From an uncultured Prevotellaceae bacterium (GTDB lineage Bacteria > Bacteroidota > Bacteroidia > Bacteroidales > Muribaculaceae), in the NCBI GenBank assembly GCA_937892085.1, contig CALAVD010000302.1, forward strand, positions 1 to 30,361: a stretch of DNA of 30,361 bases, read 5' to 3'. Numbering within the stretch: the stretch's first letter is position 1; each line of letters begins with the position of its first letter. Shown here piece after piece: positions 13,836 through 22,989 of the stretch. The notes below the pieces were generated by a model that searched no databases, was not told the DNA's origin, and saw only the letters and a program-made list of their open reading frames with translations. The position numbers and the translations under genes were made by a program.

Positions 13836-15179
13836 TCAACTATCATCTCGTGCGGAAAACAGGAGGGGGAGTACTAAGTTTGGAGCGTGTTTTGCATTAT
13901 TTTTGAAAATGGCAATGTCGGCAAGAGTGCTGCAATCATATCTTTCTACCATACGAATACAGGAATGACCAGTATATTTGGCAATTAACTCATAGTTCCA
14001 CCCTCTAATGGCTAAATTGCTGACAAAAGATCGCCTTCCAGTGTGAGATGTTATACCTTCCCATTTATGCTTCATCAAGATGCGTGGCTCATTGTCACCA
14101 CACAGATGCTTCTTAATCAGAATGTTGTCGTTGATTCCTGCCATTCGTGCGATTTGCTTAATGCGGCGATTAACAGTATTCCGAGACACATTAGGCAGGT
14201 TGCAATTGTATTTGTTGATAATAATATCTCGCGCCATTGCAAATGGTATGGCAAAGGTCACATGAGCCTTTGTTTTTTGTTGTACTATTTCTATAACAGG
14301 AATACTACATCGGTTTTCGCTAAGTTGCCACACATTGACCATGTCGCTAATGCGCTGTCCTGTAAGACACTGCACCACAAAAACATCTCTTACGGCTTCA
14401 TCAACAATAGAATCACATTTGACATTGGCGATTCTTATGATTTCATCATCTCTCAAAAAAACAGCACTGTCGCCATTACCATAATCTTTGTTCTTGAATT
14501 TGGTTATTATAACTCTGTTGAAACAGGAGTAGGGCATTTTGCCATTATCAACTGCGCGTTTCAAAAAAGAATGAAGATTGGTCAGCAAGCTGTTAACATA
14601 CTTGCGTGATAGATGCTTGCCGTCGGCTTTTGTCTGCTTTTCTAACCATTGCCGATATTGATTTACAAATTGCGTGTCAATCATTGAGAATTGTTTTAAG
14701 TCAATGCCCTTTTCTTGGCAAAATCGCTCCAATTTCTCAACATCATGCACAAACTGTCGAGCGGTGCAGTTAGGAAGAGAAGGATTGTTCACTATGTCCT
14801 TGTCTGCAAGGATGTTGGCTTTCAACCATTGCAAAGGTGGTAAATCTTGTTTGCCATTTAAACTGCTCCTTAACCAACTCACACACTCTTCTAAAGACAA
14901 ATAACATAGACGTTTTTTAAAGTCTTCAAAAATCGCTTTCATCTCCGCAAGGTGCTCGCTTACAATGCGATTGTTGCTCTTGTCGATGGCTGTGGCTCCA
15001 GGCAAGGACTCTTGAGTGTCAAAGTCCCACTGATTTGGATAAATTTTCACGCCGCTTGCAAATTTCCACTGTCGTCCTTCAATTGTTACTACAAGATAAA
15101 TGCATGTGGGCTTTAATGACTTAGGCTCGCGTAGATTGAAGTGGCACTTCAATTCTAATGGAAAGAATAATTTGTTCAT
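13836..15179 (-). CDS. Tyrosine recombinase / integrase (Bacteroidetes mobile-element type)
   Basis: The 447-residue protein has an Arm-binding N-terminal domain (about 1-100), a SAM-like core-binding domain (about 115-215) and a C-terminal catalytic domain. All catalytic positions are visible: Arg276 (LTGQRISDM), Lys302/304 (QQKTKAH), His379-Arg382 (SHTGRRSF), His405 (YTGHS) and Tyr414 (ERYDC). It should therefore be active in site-specific integration, excision or inversion. It is AT-rich compared with the GC-rich phage genes at 1-10230, so it may belong to another element than the prophage. It is the last leftward gene before the SusC operon. The intergenic DNA on its start side carries several inverted repeats that could include a recombination site. 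Confidence 0.9.
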   Translation of the reverse strand: MNKLFFPLELKCHFNLREPKSLKPTCIYLVVTIEGRQWKFASGVKIYPNQWDFDTQESLPGATAIDKSNNRIVSEHLAEMKAIFEDFKKRLCYLSLEECVSWLRSSLNGKQDLPPLQWLKANILADKDIVNNPSLPNCTARQFVHDVEKLERFCQEKGIDLKQFSMIDTQFVNQYRQWLEKQTKADGKHLSRKYVNSLLTNLHSFLKRAVDNGKMPYSCFNRVIITKFKNKDYGNGDSAVFLRDDEIIRIANVKCDSIVDEAVRDVFVVQCLTGQRISDMVNVWQLSENRCSIPVIEIVQQKTKAHVTFAIPFAMARDIIINKYNCNLPNVSRNTVNRRIKQIARMAGINDNILIKKHLCGDNEPRILMKHKWEGITSHTGRRSFVSNLAIRGWNYELIAKYTGHSCIRMVERYDCSTLADIAIFKNNAKHAPNLVLPLLFSARDDS

Positions 15180-15290
15180 AAACTGAAAACCATTAAAATA
15201 TTAAAAATTTTTGTTTACAATCTAAAACATATTTTTTATAATAATTCACACTATATGTGTAAGAAGTGTAATTTTATGCGTTTTTTGTAT

Positions 15291-15336
15291 TTTTACAGCT
15301 AAAATGTGCTATAAAAATATGCTGTAAAACATATTT
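15291..15336. repeat. Overlapping inverted repeats, possible recombinase site
   Basis: TTTTACAGC (15291-15299) is inverted at 15321-15329 with a 21-base spacer. AAATATG (15315-15321) is inverted at 15330-15336 with an 8-base spacer. The second has the size of a tyrosine-recombinase core (7-bp arms, 8-bp crossover). It lies 112-157 bases before the recombinase start. The attachment-site role is inference from layout only. Confidence 0.35.
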
Positions 15337-15404
15337 ATTAACTAATTATTACATTTTCTCATTTTTCTAAGAAAAAATTTGCATAAACGAAAAAATCTTT
15401 CCAA

Positions 15405-15445
15405 TTTTGTACTTTATTTCGCAAAGTGCGCAATTTTGCGAAATA
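15405..15445 (+). promoter_or_regulatory. SusC promoter candidate overlapped by an 11-bp inverted repeat
   Basis: TTTTG (15405-15409) and CAATTTTG (15431-15438), 21 nt apart, resemble -33 and -7 elements (the -7 has C in place of T). TATTTCGCAAA (15415-15425) and TTTGCGAAATA (15435-15445) are perfect inverted arms with a 9-base spacer and cover the space between the boxes and the -7 itself. This is a likely operator or start-proximal hairpin for the SusCD operon. The leader to the ATG is about 70 nt. Confidence 0.45.
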
Positions 15446-15516
15446 GAAAAACGAGTAAGTTAAATCAATACTATCGTATAAATCAAATTTTTAATTATTA
15501 ACAAAAACATGTGCGT

Positions 15517-18500
15517 ATGAAAAAGCAAATTGCATTGCTGGCCGCGCTGATATTTGCTTGTGGAGCTCCCATCGGAATGACCTCAGGTCAGGCTTGGGGA
15601 TTCACAGCAAATGCGCAGAACACCAGCAAAGTGACCGGTGTCGTTCGTGACGGCAGCGGTGAGCCGCTAATCGGTGCCACAGTGCAGGTAAAAGGTACTA
15701 ACCGCGTCACCGCCACCGACATCGACGGCAAGTACTCAATCCAGGCTGCTCCTGGTAGCACTCTGGTAATCAAGTATGTGGGCTCTCCCGACAAGGAGGT
15801 CAACGTAACTGGGGGCGTAGTTGACATCAGCATGGATGATGCTAACTCACTCCTCGACGAGGTGGTAGTTACCGCCATGGGTATCAAGAAAGAGCGCAAG
15901 GCTCTGGGCTACAATGTGACCGACCTCAAGAGTGAGGAAATCTTGAAAAACAAGAACACCAACGTAATCAATTCGTTGGCAGGTAAAGTTCCTGGTGTGA
16001 ACGTAACTCAGTCGAGTGGTGCCGCTGGTGCTGGCGCCAGCATTATCATCCGTGGTGCTAACTCAACCAGTGAGGGTCGTGACAACACTCCTCTGTTTGT
16101 TGTTGACGGTATTATCTATGATAACTCGACTACAGTGCTTGGTAACTCAGGACAAGACGGTATCACTCGTAATGCCACAACCTTCTCTAACCGCGTGATG
16201 GATATTAACCCCGAGGATATTGAAAGCCTCTCGGTACTTAAGGGTGCTGCCGCTGCCGCGCTCTATGGTAGCCGCGCTGCCGATGGCGCTATCATCATCA
16301 CCACCAAGAAGGGTGCTGAGGGTACCGTTCGCGTTGATTATTCAGGCAAGGTAAGTACTTCTTGGGCCAATAAGTTGCCCGAGGTTCAGAAGACTTTCGG
16401 TCGCGGTATTTATTCAACCAATGGTGTGCTCAGCGACCAGACCTACAGTTCTTGGGGCGAGAAATTTGCTAATGATGCTACCATTTATGACAACATTGGC
16501 AACTTCTTCCAGCATGGTACTATCCTCGACAACAACGTGAGTGTGAGCGGTGGTTCGAAGAACACTCGTTTCTTCCTGTCACTCTCCAACTTCGACCAGA
16601 AGGGTATTGTGCCCAAGACCAGTTACGACAAGACTACAGTTCGCTTTAACGGTGAGCAGAATTTTGGTCGTTTGACAGTGGGTGCCAACGTGACCTACAG
16701 CATCGCCAAGACCAACAAGACCCTCACCTCTGGTGGTTTGTGGGAAGGCACACTTGCTCCAGTTGGCACAGGTGCCATGAACGCTCTGTATTCTTGGCCT
16801 CTCGACCAAGACATCTCGCACTACCTCAATGCCGACGGTTCTAAATATCGCCTCTTCGATGGCATTTGGGATCTTGCAAGTGACAAGGAAAATCCTTACT
16901 GGATTATCAACAAGAACAAAATGTATGATAAGACCCACCGTTTCACTGGCGCTGTCAATGCTTCATTTGAAATCGCCGACTGGTGGACTCTGAGCGGGCG
17001 TCTCGGCTATGACAACTATACTACCGATGCTTACACTTTCATCGCTCCCGGTTCGGTAGCTCGTGAAATGATGCAGAATGGTCGTTTGAGCAAAGCCGAC
17101 TATCGCTATGAGTATCTTTCTACCAATATTATGACCGACTTCCACAAGGCCTTTGGTGACTGGGATTTTGGTTTAATGCTTGGTACAAGTACTGATGACA
17201 CTAAGCGCATGAACCAGAATCACTGGGGTTATGACTTCATCACTGCCGGTACTGTCAGCTTCAGCAATATCTCCGACGCTAAGCAGTTCTTGAAGGATTC
17301 TAACAGCCGCAAGCGCATGGTCAGCCTCTTTGGCGAGGCACGTGCCAGCTGGCGCAACACAGTGTTCTTGACTGTTACAGGACGTAACGACTGGTCTTCT
17401 ACTCTGCCTGTTGCTAACCGCAGCTACTTCTACCCATCAGTAAGCGGCTCATTTGTGTTCACCGAGCTCATGCCTAAGAGTGATGTCCTCTCATTTGGTA
17501 AGATACGTGGCTCATGGGCACAGGTTGGTAAAGACGCTAATGTGTTTGCTACAATGACATATCTTGAGAAGCCTATGGTTTATGGCTCATTCCAAGGTGT
17601 GGGTAACCAGTATTATCAAGGTAACATGTTCTTGAAACCTGAGATTCAGACCGCCTGGGAGGTTGGTGCTGAGCTTCGTTTCTTCAACAACCGCTTAGGT
17701 CTTGACTGGACTTACTATCATAGTTCTACCAAGAACCAGATTGCTTCGCCACGTCTGTCAAACGCTAACGGTTACATCTTCGCCTCTATTAACTCTGGTT
17801 CGGTAATCAACAAGGGTATGGAAATTGCCATTAACGCTCGTCCGGTACAGACTCGCGACTTCGACTGGGATATTACTCTGAACCTTTCTTACAACCGTGG
17901 TACTCTGGGTGAGTTCCTCAGCGGTGTAGGTATGTTCTATCCAACCGATGCTCAGTTTGGTACTGTAAAGAGTGCTGCTGTGCCTAACGGCGGCAACTTC
18001 ATGTCTCTCGTAGGTACTCGTTATGAGTATGAGGATATGGAAGTTCCCGATCTTGATGCTAACGGCAAAGCACAGTTCAATGCCGATGGTACCCAAAAGA
18101 TGAAAGTGGTAGAGAATGAGAATGGTCTTTACAAAATTGATCCATCAACAGGTCTCTATAAGATTCACAACTCAAGCAACGATGTGGTTGGCAACCGTGA
18201 GCCTAAATTAATTGGTGGTCTTAACAACACCTTGCGTTTCAAGGATTTCACCCTGTCGTTCCTGCTTGACTTCCGCTTTGGCGGTTCTGTTTACAACGGT
18301 ACTGAATACTGCATGGTTGACAATGGTCTGAGCAAACTCACTCTTCTTAACGACCGTCAGTCGGTAACCTTCTCGGGTGTGAATGCTGATACTGGTGAAC
18401 CAATGACTGTCACCTATGAAGCCGATAAGACCTACACCATTTCGGGTGTTGAGTACTCTGGCCGCAATATGATTCAGCGTTACTGGAGTAACTACGCAAG

Positions 18501-18780
18501 CAACAGCTACAACTTCATTACCGATGTTAACTGGCTGAAGCTCCGCTCACTCTCGCTCTCTTATGACCTGTCGCGTTTCCTGCTCACAAAGCAGAACGTA
18601 ATTAAGCGTCTTGTTGTTAGTCTCACTGGAACAAACCTCTTCACTTGGACTAACTACAAGGGTATGGATCCTGAGGTAAGTACCGCCGGTGGTACTGGTG
18701 GCTCAGGTGCTGTGGGTATCGATTGGAACAGTGTTCCTGCCGTTTCAAGCTTCACATTTGGTGTAAATGTTACTTTCTAA
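15517..18780 (+). CDS. SusC/RagA-family TonB-linked outer-membrane transporter
   Basis: The protein has about 1087 residues from ATG 15517. A GTG six bases earlier is less likely. A signal peptide (to about residue 33) is followed by a carboxypeptidase-regulatory-like domain (VTGVVRDGSGEPLIGATVQVKG onward in shorter pieces). Then come the SusC signature (DEVVVTAMGIKKERKALGY), a TonB plug domain (VDGIIYDNS, KGAAAAALYGSRAADGAI) and a long beta-barrel ending in FGVNVTF. These proteins form the TonB-driven barrel that imports glycans or peptides bound by the SusD lipoprotein encoded 15 bp downstream. No sensor, sigma/anti-sigma pair or glycan hydrolase is next to it, so the substrate cannot be told. 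It appears full-length and intact. Confidence 0.95.
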   Translation: MKKQIALLAALIFACGAPIGMTSGQAWGFTANAQNTSKVTGVVRDGSGEPLIGATVQVKGTNRVTATDIDGKYSIQAAPGSTLVIKYVGSPDKEVNVTGGVVDISMDDANSLLDEVVVTAMGIKKERKALGYNVTDLKSEEILKNKNTNVINSLAGKVPGVNVTQSSGAAGAGASIIIRGANSTSEGRDNTPLFVVDGIIYDNSTTVLGNSGQDGITRNATTFSNRVMDINPEDIESLSVLKGAAAAALYGSRAADGAIIITTKKGAEGTVRVDYSGKVSTSWANKLPEVQKTFGRGIYSTNGVLSDQTYSSWGEKFANDATIYDNIGNFFQHGTILDNNVSVSGGSKNTRFFLSLSNFDQKGIVPKTSYDKTTVRFNGEQNFGRLTVGANVTYSIAKTNKTLTSGGLWEGTLAPVGTGAMNALYSWPLDQDISHYLNADGSKYRLFDGIWDLASDKENPYWIINKNKMYDKTHRFTGAVNASFEIADWWTLSGRLGYDNYTTDAYTFIAPGSVAREMMQNGRLSKADYRYEYLSTNIMTDFHKAFGDWDFGLMLGTSTDDTKRMNQNHWGYDFITAGTVSFSNISDAKQFLKDSNSRKRMVSLFGEARASWRNTVFLTVTGRNDWSSTLPVANRSYFYPSVSGSFVFTELMPKSDVLSFGKIRGSWAQVGKDANVFATMTYLEKPMVYGSFQGVGNQYYQGNMFLKPEIQTAWEVGAELRFFNNRLGLDWTYYHSSTKNQIASPRLSNANGYIFASINSGSVINKGMEIAINARPVQTRDFDWDITLNLSYNRGTLGEFLSGVGMFYPTDAQFGTVKSAAVPNGGNFMSLVGTRYEYEDMEVPDLDANGKAQFNADGTQKMKVVENENGLYKIDPSTGLYKIHNSSNDVVGNREPKLIGGLNNTLRFKDFTLSFLLDFRFGGSVYNGTEYCMVDNGLSKLTLLNDRQSVTFSGVNADTGEPMTVTYEADKTYTISGVEYSGRNMIQRYWSNYASNSYNFITDVNWLKLRSLSLSYDLSRFLLTKQNVIKRLVVSLTGTNLFTWTNYKGMDPEVSTAGGTGGSGAVGIDWNSVPAVSSFTFGVNVTF

Positions 18781-18795
18781 CTATATTAAAAGAAA

Positions 18796-20781
18796 ATGAC
18801 TATGAAGATTTCAAAATATTTCATCGCACTGGCTTGCTTCGCTGCTTCGCTCAGCTTAGCATCCTGTAACGACTGGCTCGATGTGAACACCGACCCCGAC
18901 AGCCCTAACAACAAGAGCGCCCTGGTCGAGAACCGCCTTCCCTGGATTGAGCGTTGGTTCATGTATGAGCATGGTATCGTAAACATGCGCACCAGCTGCA
19001 ACATTGGTGTGTTCTATTCTACTACTGGTACACTTGGTGCTCCCGACTGGGAATTCGGTGGGGGTTCTACTACAACTCCTTACCAGAGCTGGTTCGTAGG
19101 TTGCGCTGCTAACCTTCCCGACATTATTGAGAAGGCTCAGAAAGATGGCGCAACCCACTATGAGGGCGTAGCTGAACTTATCTATGCTTACGGATTCATG
19201 GATATGCTCGACCTTTATGGCGAGATGCCTTACACCGAGGCCCTCGGTGCTTCGGCAGTGCCGGCCTACGACAATGGCAAGGCCATCTACGAAGGCTGCT
19301 TGGCTCGCATCGACCGCGCTATTGAGCTGCTGCAAACTCCACAGTCGGCTACCGCTGTGCCCCTGAGCTCAGGCGACATCGCGGGTGGCGATGTTCAAAA
19401 GTGGCTCAAGTTAGCCTACGGTTTGAAGGCCCGCTACTTGCTCCGCATCTCTAAGAAGGCTGAATTCGATCCCGACCTTATCCTTGACTGCCTCGCTAAG
19501 GGCCCACAGAGCAATAACGACAACTTGGCATTCACTTGCTACAACTCGGGCAGTGACGTTACCGACTACCTCATGGGTGACCCCGTGATGACCAACGGTA
19601 ACTGGAACTACCTCGCCTATGGCTCTGCACAGCGTATGTCTAAATATCACTACGACCTGCTCACCAACATGCGTGGCGCTGGCGTGGAGGACCCACGTGC
19701 CGACAAAGACATCCCTTGGACTATGACCAACATGAAACTCGATGTCAATGGCAACGTGGCAAGCTATGATTTGATGCGCTCTAAACCAGTTGACATCATC
19801 AACGATGCCGACGGCCGTCTGCACGCCGGTGGCGCGTTCTCTATCACCGCTCCCACTTGGACTCAAGAGGGAACATCTTTAACCTATAATATTGCTAACG
19901 ATGAGGCTCGCCAAAAATTCATTACCGAAGCTGGTGCAATCCACGAGATTTCGGTTGAAGGAACCAATGTGACAGTAAATTACGCTCCTGGTGCACTTTA
20001 TGTTAATAGCACCAACTATGTGCTCGCTGGCGATACTGCCTATGTGAACATTCGCAGCAACTCTACCAACACTAGTAATGCTCACAATCCTCTTGACACA
20101 TACTGGCACTTCCAGCTCGCTACTGCTCGCGATGCAGGCGCAGGTACTACCGGTATTTTCCAGACCCAGCCCATGAGCCCATTCGACTTGATGACCTACA
20201 GCGAGTGCTGCTTCATCAAGGCCGAGGTGCTCTTCCGCAAGGGTGACAAGGGTGGTGCTCTCACCGCTTATAAGGCAGGTATCCAAGCAAGTATGGACTA
20301 TATCCAATCTACTGCCAACAGCTATGTAGCCGCAGGTTATATCAACCCAGTTCTCCGACCAATGGACAACGCTAAGATTACTGCCTACATGAGCAGTGCC
20401 GCTGTTTGCCAGAGTGCCGGTGACCTCACTATGAGCGATATCATGCTTCAGAAGTATGTAGCTCTTGGGTGCTGCTCTGAGACTTACGTTGATATGCGTC
20501 GCTTCAACTACAGCGCAGGCAACGTGGGTGGCTTTGGTGTTGTTTATCCTGGCATGGATCATCCAGCAATGTTCACTGGACAAGCTGTTCTTCCAGGCTC
20601 AGGCAAGACCGATCCACAGTACTGGCCACGCCGCTGGCGTCTCCCGGCAACTCTGGAGTTGACTTACAACGAGACTATGGTTCGCGAGATCAACAAGCAC
20701 GCTTACGACACCTACATTTGGAGTATTCCAGTATGGTGGGATTGCGCTTCCGACGAAGAGTATTTCAACTACATCAACTAA
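18796..20781 (+). CDS. SusD/RagB-family nutrient-binding outer-membrane lipoprotein
   Basis: The 661-residue protein (or from ATG 18802, two residues shorter) starts with a lipoprotein signal ending in SLASC, placing Cys at the lipidation site. It continues with the SusD-like pattern NDWLDVNTDPDSPNN, then TPR-like helices (ELIYAYGFMDMLDLYGEMPY, KWLKLAYGLKARYLL) and a C-terminal WRLPATLELTYNE region. It forms the lid of the SusC barrel and captures the ligand at the cell surface. At 661 residues it is longer than the commonest SusD (about 550). The sequence resembles the SusD-like_2 branch. The gene follows SusC by 15 bp in an operon and ends 50 bp before a strong terminator. Confidence 0.93.
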   Translation: MTMKISKYFIALACFAASLSLASCNDWLDVNTDPDSPNNKSALVENRLPWIERWFMYEHGIVNMRTSCNIGVFYSTTGTLGAPDWEFGGGSTTTPYQSWFVGCAANLPDIIEKAQKDGATHYEGVAELIYAYGFMDMLDLYGEMPYTEALGASAVPAYDNGKAIYEGCLARIDRAIELLQTPQSATAVPLSSGDIAGGDVQKWLKLAYGLKARYLLRISKKAEFDPDLILDCLAKGPQSNNDNLAFTCYNSGSDVTDYLMGDPVMTNGNWNYLAYGSAQRMSKYHYDLLTNMRGAGVEDPRADKDIPWTMTNMKLDVNGNVASYDLMRSKPVDIINDADGRLHAGGAFSITAPTWTQEGTSLTYNIANDEARQKFITEAGAIHEISVEGTNVTVNYAPGALYVNSTNYVLAGDTAYVNIRSNSTNTSNAHNPLDTYWHFQLATARDAGAGTTGIFQTQPMSPFDLMTYSECCFIKAEVLFRKGDKGGALTAYKAGIQASMDYIQSTANSYVAAGYINPVLRPMDNAKITAYMSSAAVCQSAGDLTMSDIMLQKYVALGCCSETYVDMRRFNYSAGNVGGFGVVYPGMDHPAMFTGQAVLPGSGKTDPQYWPRRWRLPATLELTYNETMVREINKHAYDTYIWSIPVWWDCASDEEYFNYIN

Positions 20782-20830
20782 TCTCATTGAGATTATCACG
20801 TAAATAAAATTTTGCGTAACACAACTGAAA

Positions 20831-20867
20831 AAAGCGTGGCACGCCCTCAACGGCGCCGCCACGCTTT
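20831..20867. terminator. Bidirectional terminator between SusD and the convergent ATPase gene
   Basis: AAAGCGTGGC (20831-20840) pairs perfectly with GCCACGCTTT (20858-20867), and an inner CGCC/GGCG stem (20842-20845, 20852-20855) extends it. The minus strand has six T after the stem, best serving the leftward ATPase gene that stops at 20927. The plus strand has TTTGTGTGTG, adequate for the SusCD operon. Confidence 0.85.
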
Positions 20868-20926
20868 GTGTGTGTGAAATGCAGTTCCCAACTGCTATGA
20901 CATGATACCTAATGACTGATTTGGGT

Positions 20927-22276
20927 TTACTGTAATCCATCAAGATTGATGGTATATTTCAATGGCAGATGATTGTTGTGCCGCATGAACATTATCATAT
21001 AGATTGGCATATAGCAAATGCCATTATTATTGCTTACATTAGCATTGCACAGCACAATGCCCTGGTCAATGTTATAATCTTGGTTTGAGATAACATTTCT
21101 CAACGCCCTGTGACGTTCATAGTCTTTGCCAGATTTCACTTCAATTGGCACAACCACGCCATCGTTTTCAATGAGGAAGTCGATTTCTCCTTGCTTCTTG
21201 CTATTGAAGTAGAATAGTGGAAATCCATGTGCATGTAATTCTTGCGCGACAAAGTTTTCAAAAATTGCACCATAATTGATGTGGTCATCACCATTTATTA
21301 TGCTTAATTGAATTCCGTTGGCATATTGCTTAGCGAGTAGCCCAACGTCAGCCAAAAATAATTTAAACAAGTTTCTTGACCGCGACAATATCAATGGTGT
21401 TTTGGGTTCTTCAACATTATATACAGGCAAAGCCACACCGGCATCCTTTAACCACAAGAAACTGTTCTCTAAACGAGAGAATTTGGCATGCTTATTGAGA
21501 CTTTTAAGGACAAATCGCTTGTTCTTGGAATTAAGTTCGGGTGCTATTAGTTCAAATAATTCCTCAATATAAAGCTTTCGAGAAGGGTCATATTTTGAAA
21601 TGTCTCTCTTATACATTTCTACAATTGAATCTTGAATTGCCATGACTTCTTGCAGATCATTGCTGTCGAGGTAGGTTTGCACCGCTTGAGGCATCCCTCC
21701 CACAATTAAATAAAGCCTAAAAATCTGCATCATCCTGCTATGAACAAAACCATCTATAGGATGCTTTTCTTTCCAGCAATATTCTAATGAATCTATAATC
21801 TCATCACTTACGCCTAAAGCTTTAATAAATTCCTCAAAATCAAGTGGAAACATCTCTTTAATAGTCATGTAGCCAACAGGAAGCGAGCGTATGTCGCCTA
21901 AATCAACACCTAATAAAGAACCACTCAAAATGTAATGGAAGCGACCGTCCTCAACAAGAAATTTTATGGCGGTAATAATCTCAGGACATTCTTGAACTTC
22001 ATCAAAGAATATTAACGTTTTGCCAGGAAGCAGGAGTTTATTTGATAACAACGACAATCTCATCAGCAAGTCGTTGGCATTAGTGGACTTTGCAACAGCT
22101 TCGGCTGCCGAAGGGTTTTCAGCAAAGTTCAATTCTAAAAAACATTCGTAGTGTGACAGCCCAAATTGCCTGATAGAGAAAGTTTTTCCCACTTGCCTTG
22201 CGCCTGTCAAAAGTAGAGCGGTTTTTGATTTTTCAAAAAAATCAACTAAATATTTGTTAATCTTTCTATTAACCAT
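20927..22276 (-). CDS. AAA_14 / DUF4143 ATPase
   Basis: The 449-residue protein has a Walker A (GARQVGKT, residues 25-32), Walker B (LIFFDEVQE, from 88) and sensor-like LSGSLLG in an N-terminal AAA_14 domain. A DUF4143 C-terminal domain follows, with the PDDEXK-like tail (GAIFENFVAQEL, then GEIDFLIENDGVVVPIEVKSG). The family is common in Bacteroidetes, is often multicopy, and has no settled function. The restriction-like C-terminal motif hints at DNA or nucleotide interaction. The ATG is at 22274-22276 and has a good promoter 22-52 bases upstream with repeated elements. The gene is monocistronic and ends at the shared terminator. It is AT-rich compared with its neighbours, in keeping with frequent transfer of this family. 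Confidence 0.9.
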   Translation of the reverse strand: MVNRKINKYLVDFFEKSKTALLLTGARQVGKTFSIRQFGLSHYECFLELNFAENPSAAEAVAKSTNANDLLMRLSLLSNKLLLPGKTLIFFDEVQECPEIITAIKFLVEDGRFHYILSGSLLGVDLGDIRSLPVGYMTIKEMFPLDFEEFIKALGVSDEIIDSLEYCWKEKHPIDGFVHSRMMQIFRLYLIVGGMPQAVQTYLDSNDLQEVMAIQDSIVEMYKRDISKYDPSRKLYIEELFELIAPELNSKNKRFVLKSLNKHAKFSRLENSFLWLKDAGVALPVYNVEEPKTPLILSRSRNLFKLFLADVGLLAKQYANGIQLSIINGDDHINYGAIFENFVAQELHAHGFPLFYFNSKKQGEIDFLIENDGVVVPIEVKSGKDYERHRALRNVISNQDYNIDQGIVLCNANVSNNNGICYMPIYMIMFMRHNNHLPLKYTINLDGLQ

Positions 22277-22297
22277 AATTATGCCATTTTTTCATGG

Positions 22298-22328
22298 CAA
22301 AATTATAGTATTTTGTCCGTTTTTCCAA
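22298..22328 (-). promoter_or_regulatory. Promoter of the DUF4143 ATPase gene
   Basis: The minus strand reads TTG (22326-22328) as -33 and TAATTTTG (22298-22305) as -7, 20 nt apart. A small inverted repeat (GCCAT/ATGGC around 22283-22298) lies just downstream and may form a leader hairpin. Confidence 0.6.
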
Positions 22329-22360
22329 GGTTTTTTTGACCATTTTTGTCCGTTTTTCCA
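22311..22360. repeat. 17-bp direct repeat, two copies 33 bp apart, over the ATPase promoter
   Basis: TTTTGTCCGTTTTTCCA occurs exactly at 22311-22327 and 22344-22360. A period of 33 bp is about three helical turns, so both would lie on the same DNA face. The first copy fills the space between -7 and -33, and the second lies just upstream. This is consistent with a tandem regulator-binding site. Confidence 0.75.
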
Positions 22361-22404
22361 TTTTTTGGGGGCATTCCTTGTCAACTGGTCAGCTCATAAG
22401 TCCG

Positions 22405-22965
22405 TCAGCTTGTTGCTGAATCCCACTGGGGGATGGTGCTCAGCAGCTCGCTGTGGAAGCGGTAGGTGCCGGCGGCGGGACGCACTACGCAGCGGTCGCG
22501 CTCGAGTTGCGGCGAGCCTCCCGCGGTGCTCATCATGAGCATCTGGAAGCCATAGTCTATAATGGCAGGGTCGCTGGCGCCGCCGCGCGTCCACTCGTTG
22601 AGCTGTAGCATCGCCTCGTGGCTGCAGGGGTCAAGAAACTCGGTGACGCTGCGCTGCCACTCGGCCAGTTTCCACTCCACGGGGCGCACGCTCTGCTCGG
22701 GCACGGTGGCGACCACTATGCCGTTGCGGGTGTTGATGGGTACTTGTGATGCCAAGTCCTCGATGGGCAGCAGCTTTGCCGGAGCGGTGTTCAACTGGTG
22801 GGCATACCACTGCTTGATGTGTGTGAGAAGCAGAGCGTCGAGGTCGATGCCGTCGTCCCACTCCACAGTGCAGTCGCGACGCGGTGTTTCCAGGTGCAAG
22901 ATCTGTTTCCACAGGTCAAGCATCTCGCTCTCGGTAAGGTTGTAGAATTGATTGATGTTTTCCAT
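22405..22965 (-). CDS. Conserved-looking hypothetical protein, 186 residues
   Basis: I do not recognise the family. The protein has no signal peptide or membrane helix and is acidic with many Trp, Leu and Pro (LWKQILHLETPRRDC, DGIDLDALLLTHIKQWYA, RPVEWKLAEWQRSV). The fold is probably alpha/beta and the protein cytoplasmic. Its codon and GC use match the GC-rich surface genes to the right rather than the AT-rich ATPase gene to the left. A promoter of the usual form lies 25-56 bases upstream of the ATG. It is transcribed away from the beta-barrel gene, and its stop is about 100 bases before the ATPase promoter with no clear terminator. No catalytic motif was seen. Confidence 0.8.
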   Translation of the reverse strand: MENINQFYNLTESEMLDLWKQILHLETPRRDCTVEWDDGIDLDALLLTHIKQWYAHQLNTAPAKLLPIEDLASQVPINTRNGIVVATVPEQSVRPVEWKLAEWQRSVTEFLDPCSHEAMLQLNEWTRGGASDPAIIDYGFQMLMMSTAGGSPQLERDRCVVRPAAGTYRFHSELLSTIPQWDSATS

Positions 22966-22989
22966 AGTTTATTTCGTTGAATGATGCGG

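Larger units (their letters stand above)
15180..15516. other. AT-rich divergent intergenic region between recombinase and SusC
   Basis: No gene is present in these 337 bases. The region is very AT-rich and contains the inverted repeats at 15291-15336 and the SusC promoter candidate at 15405-15445. No convincing leftward promoter for the recombinase was seen. It is the most likely place within the window for an element boundary, but no paired attachment repeat can be shown because the opposite end is outside. Confidence 0.6.
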
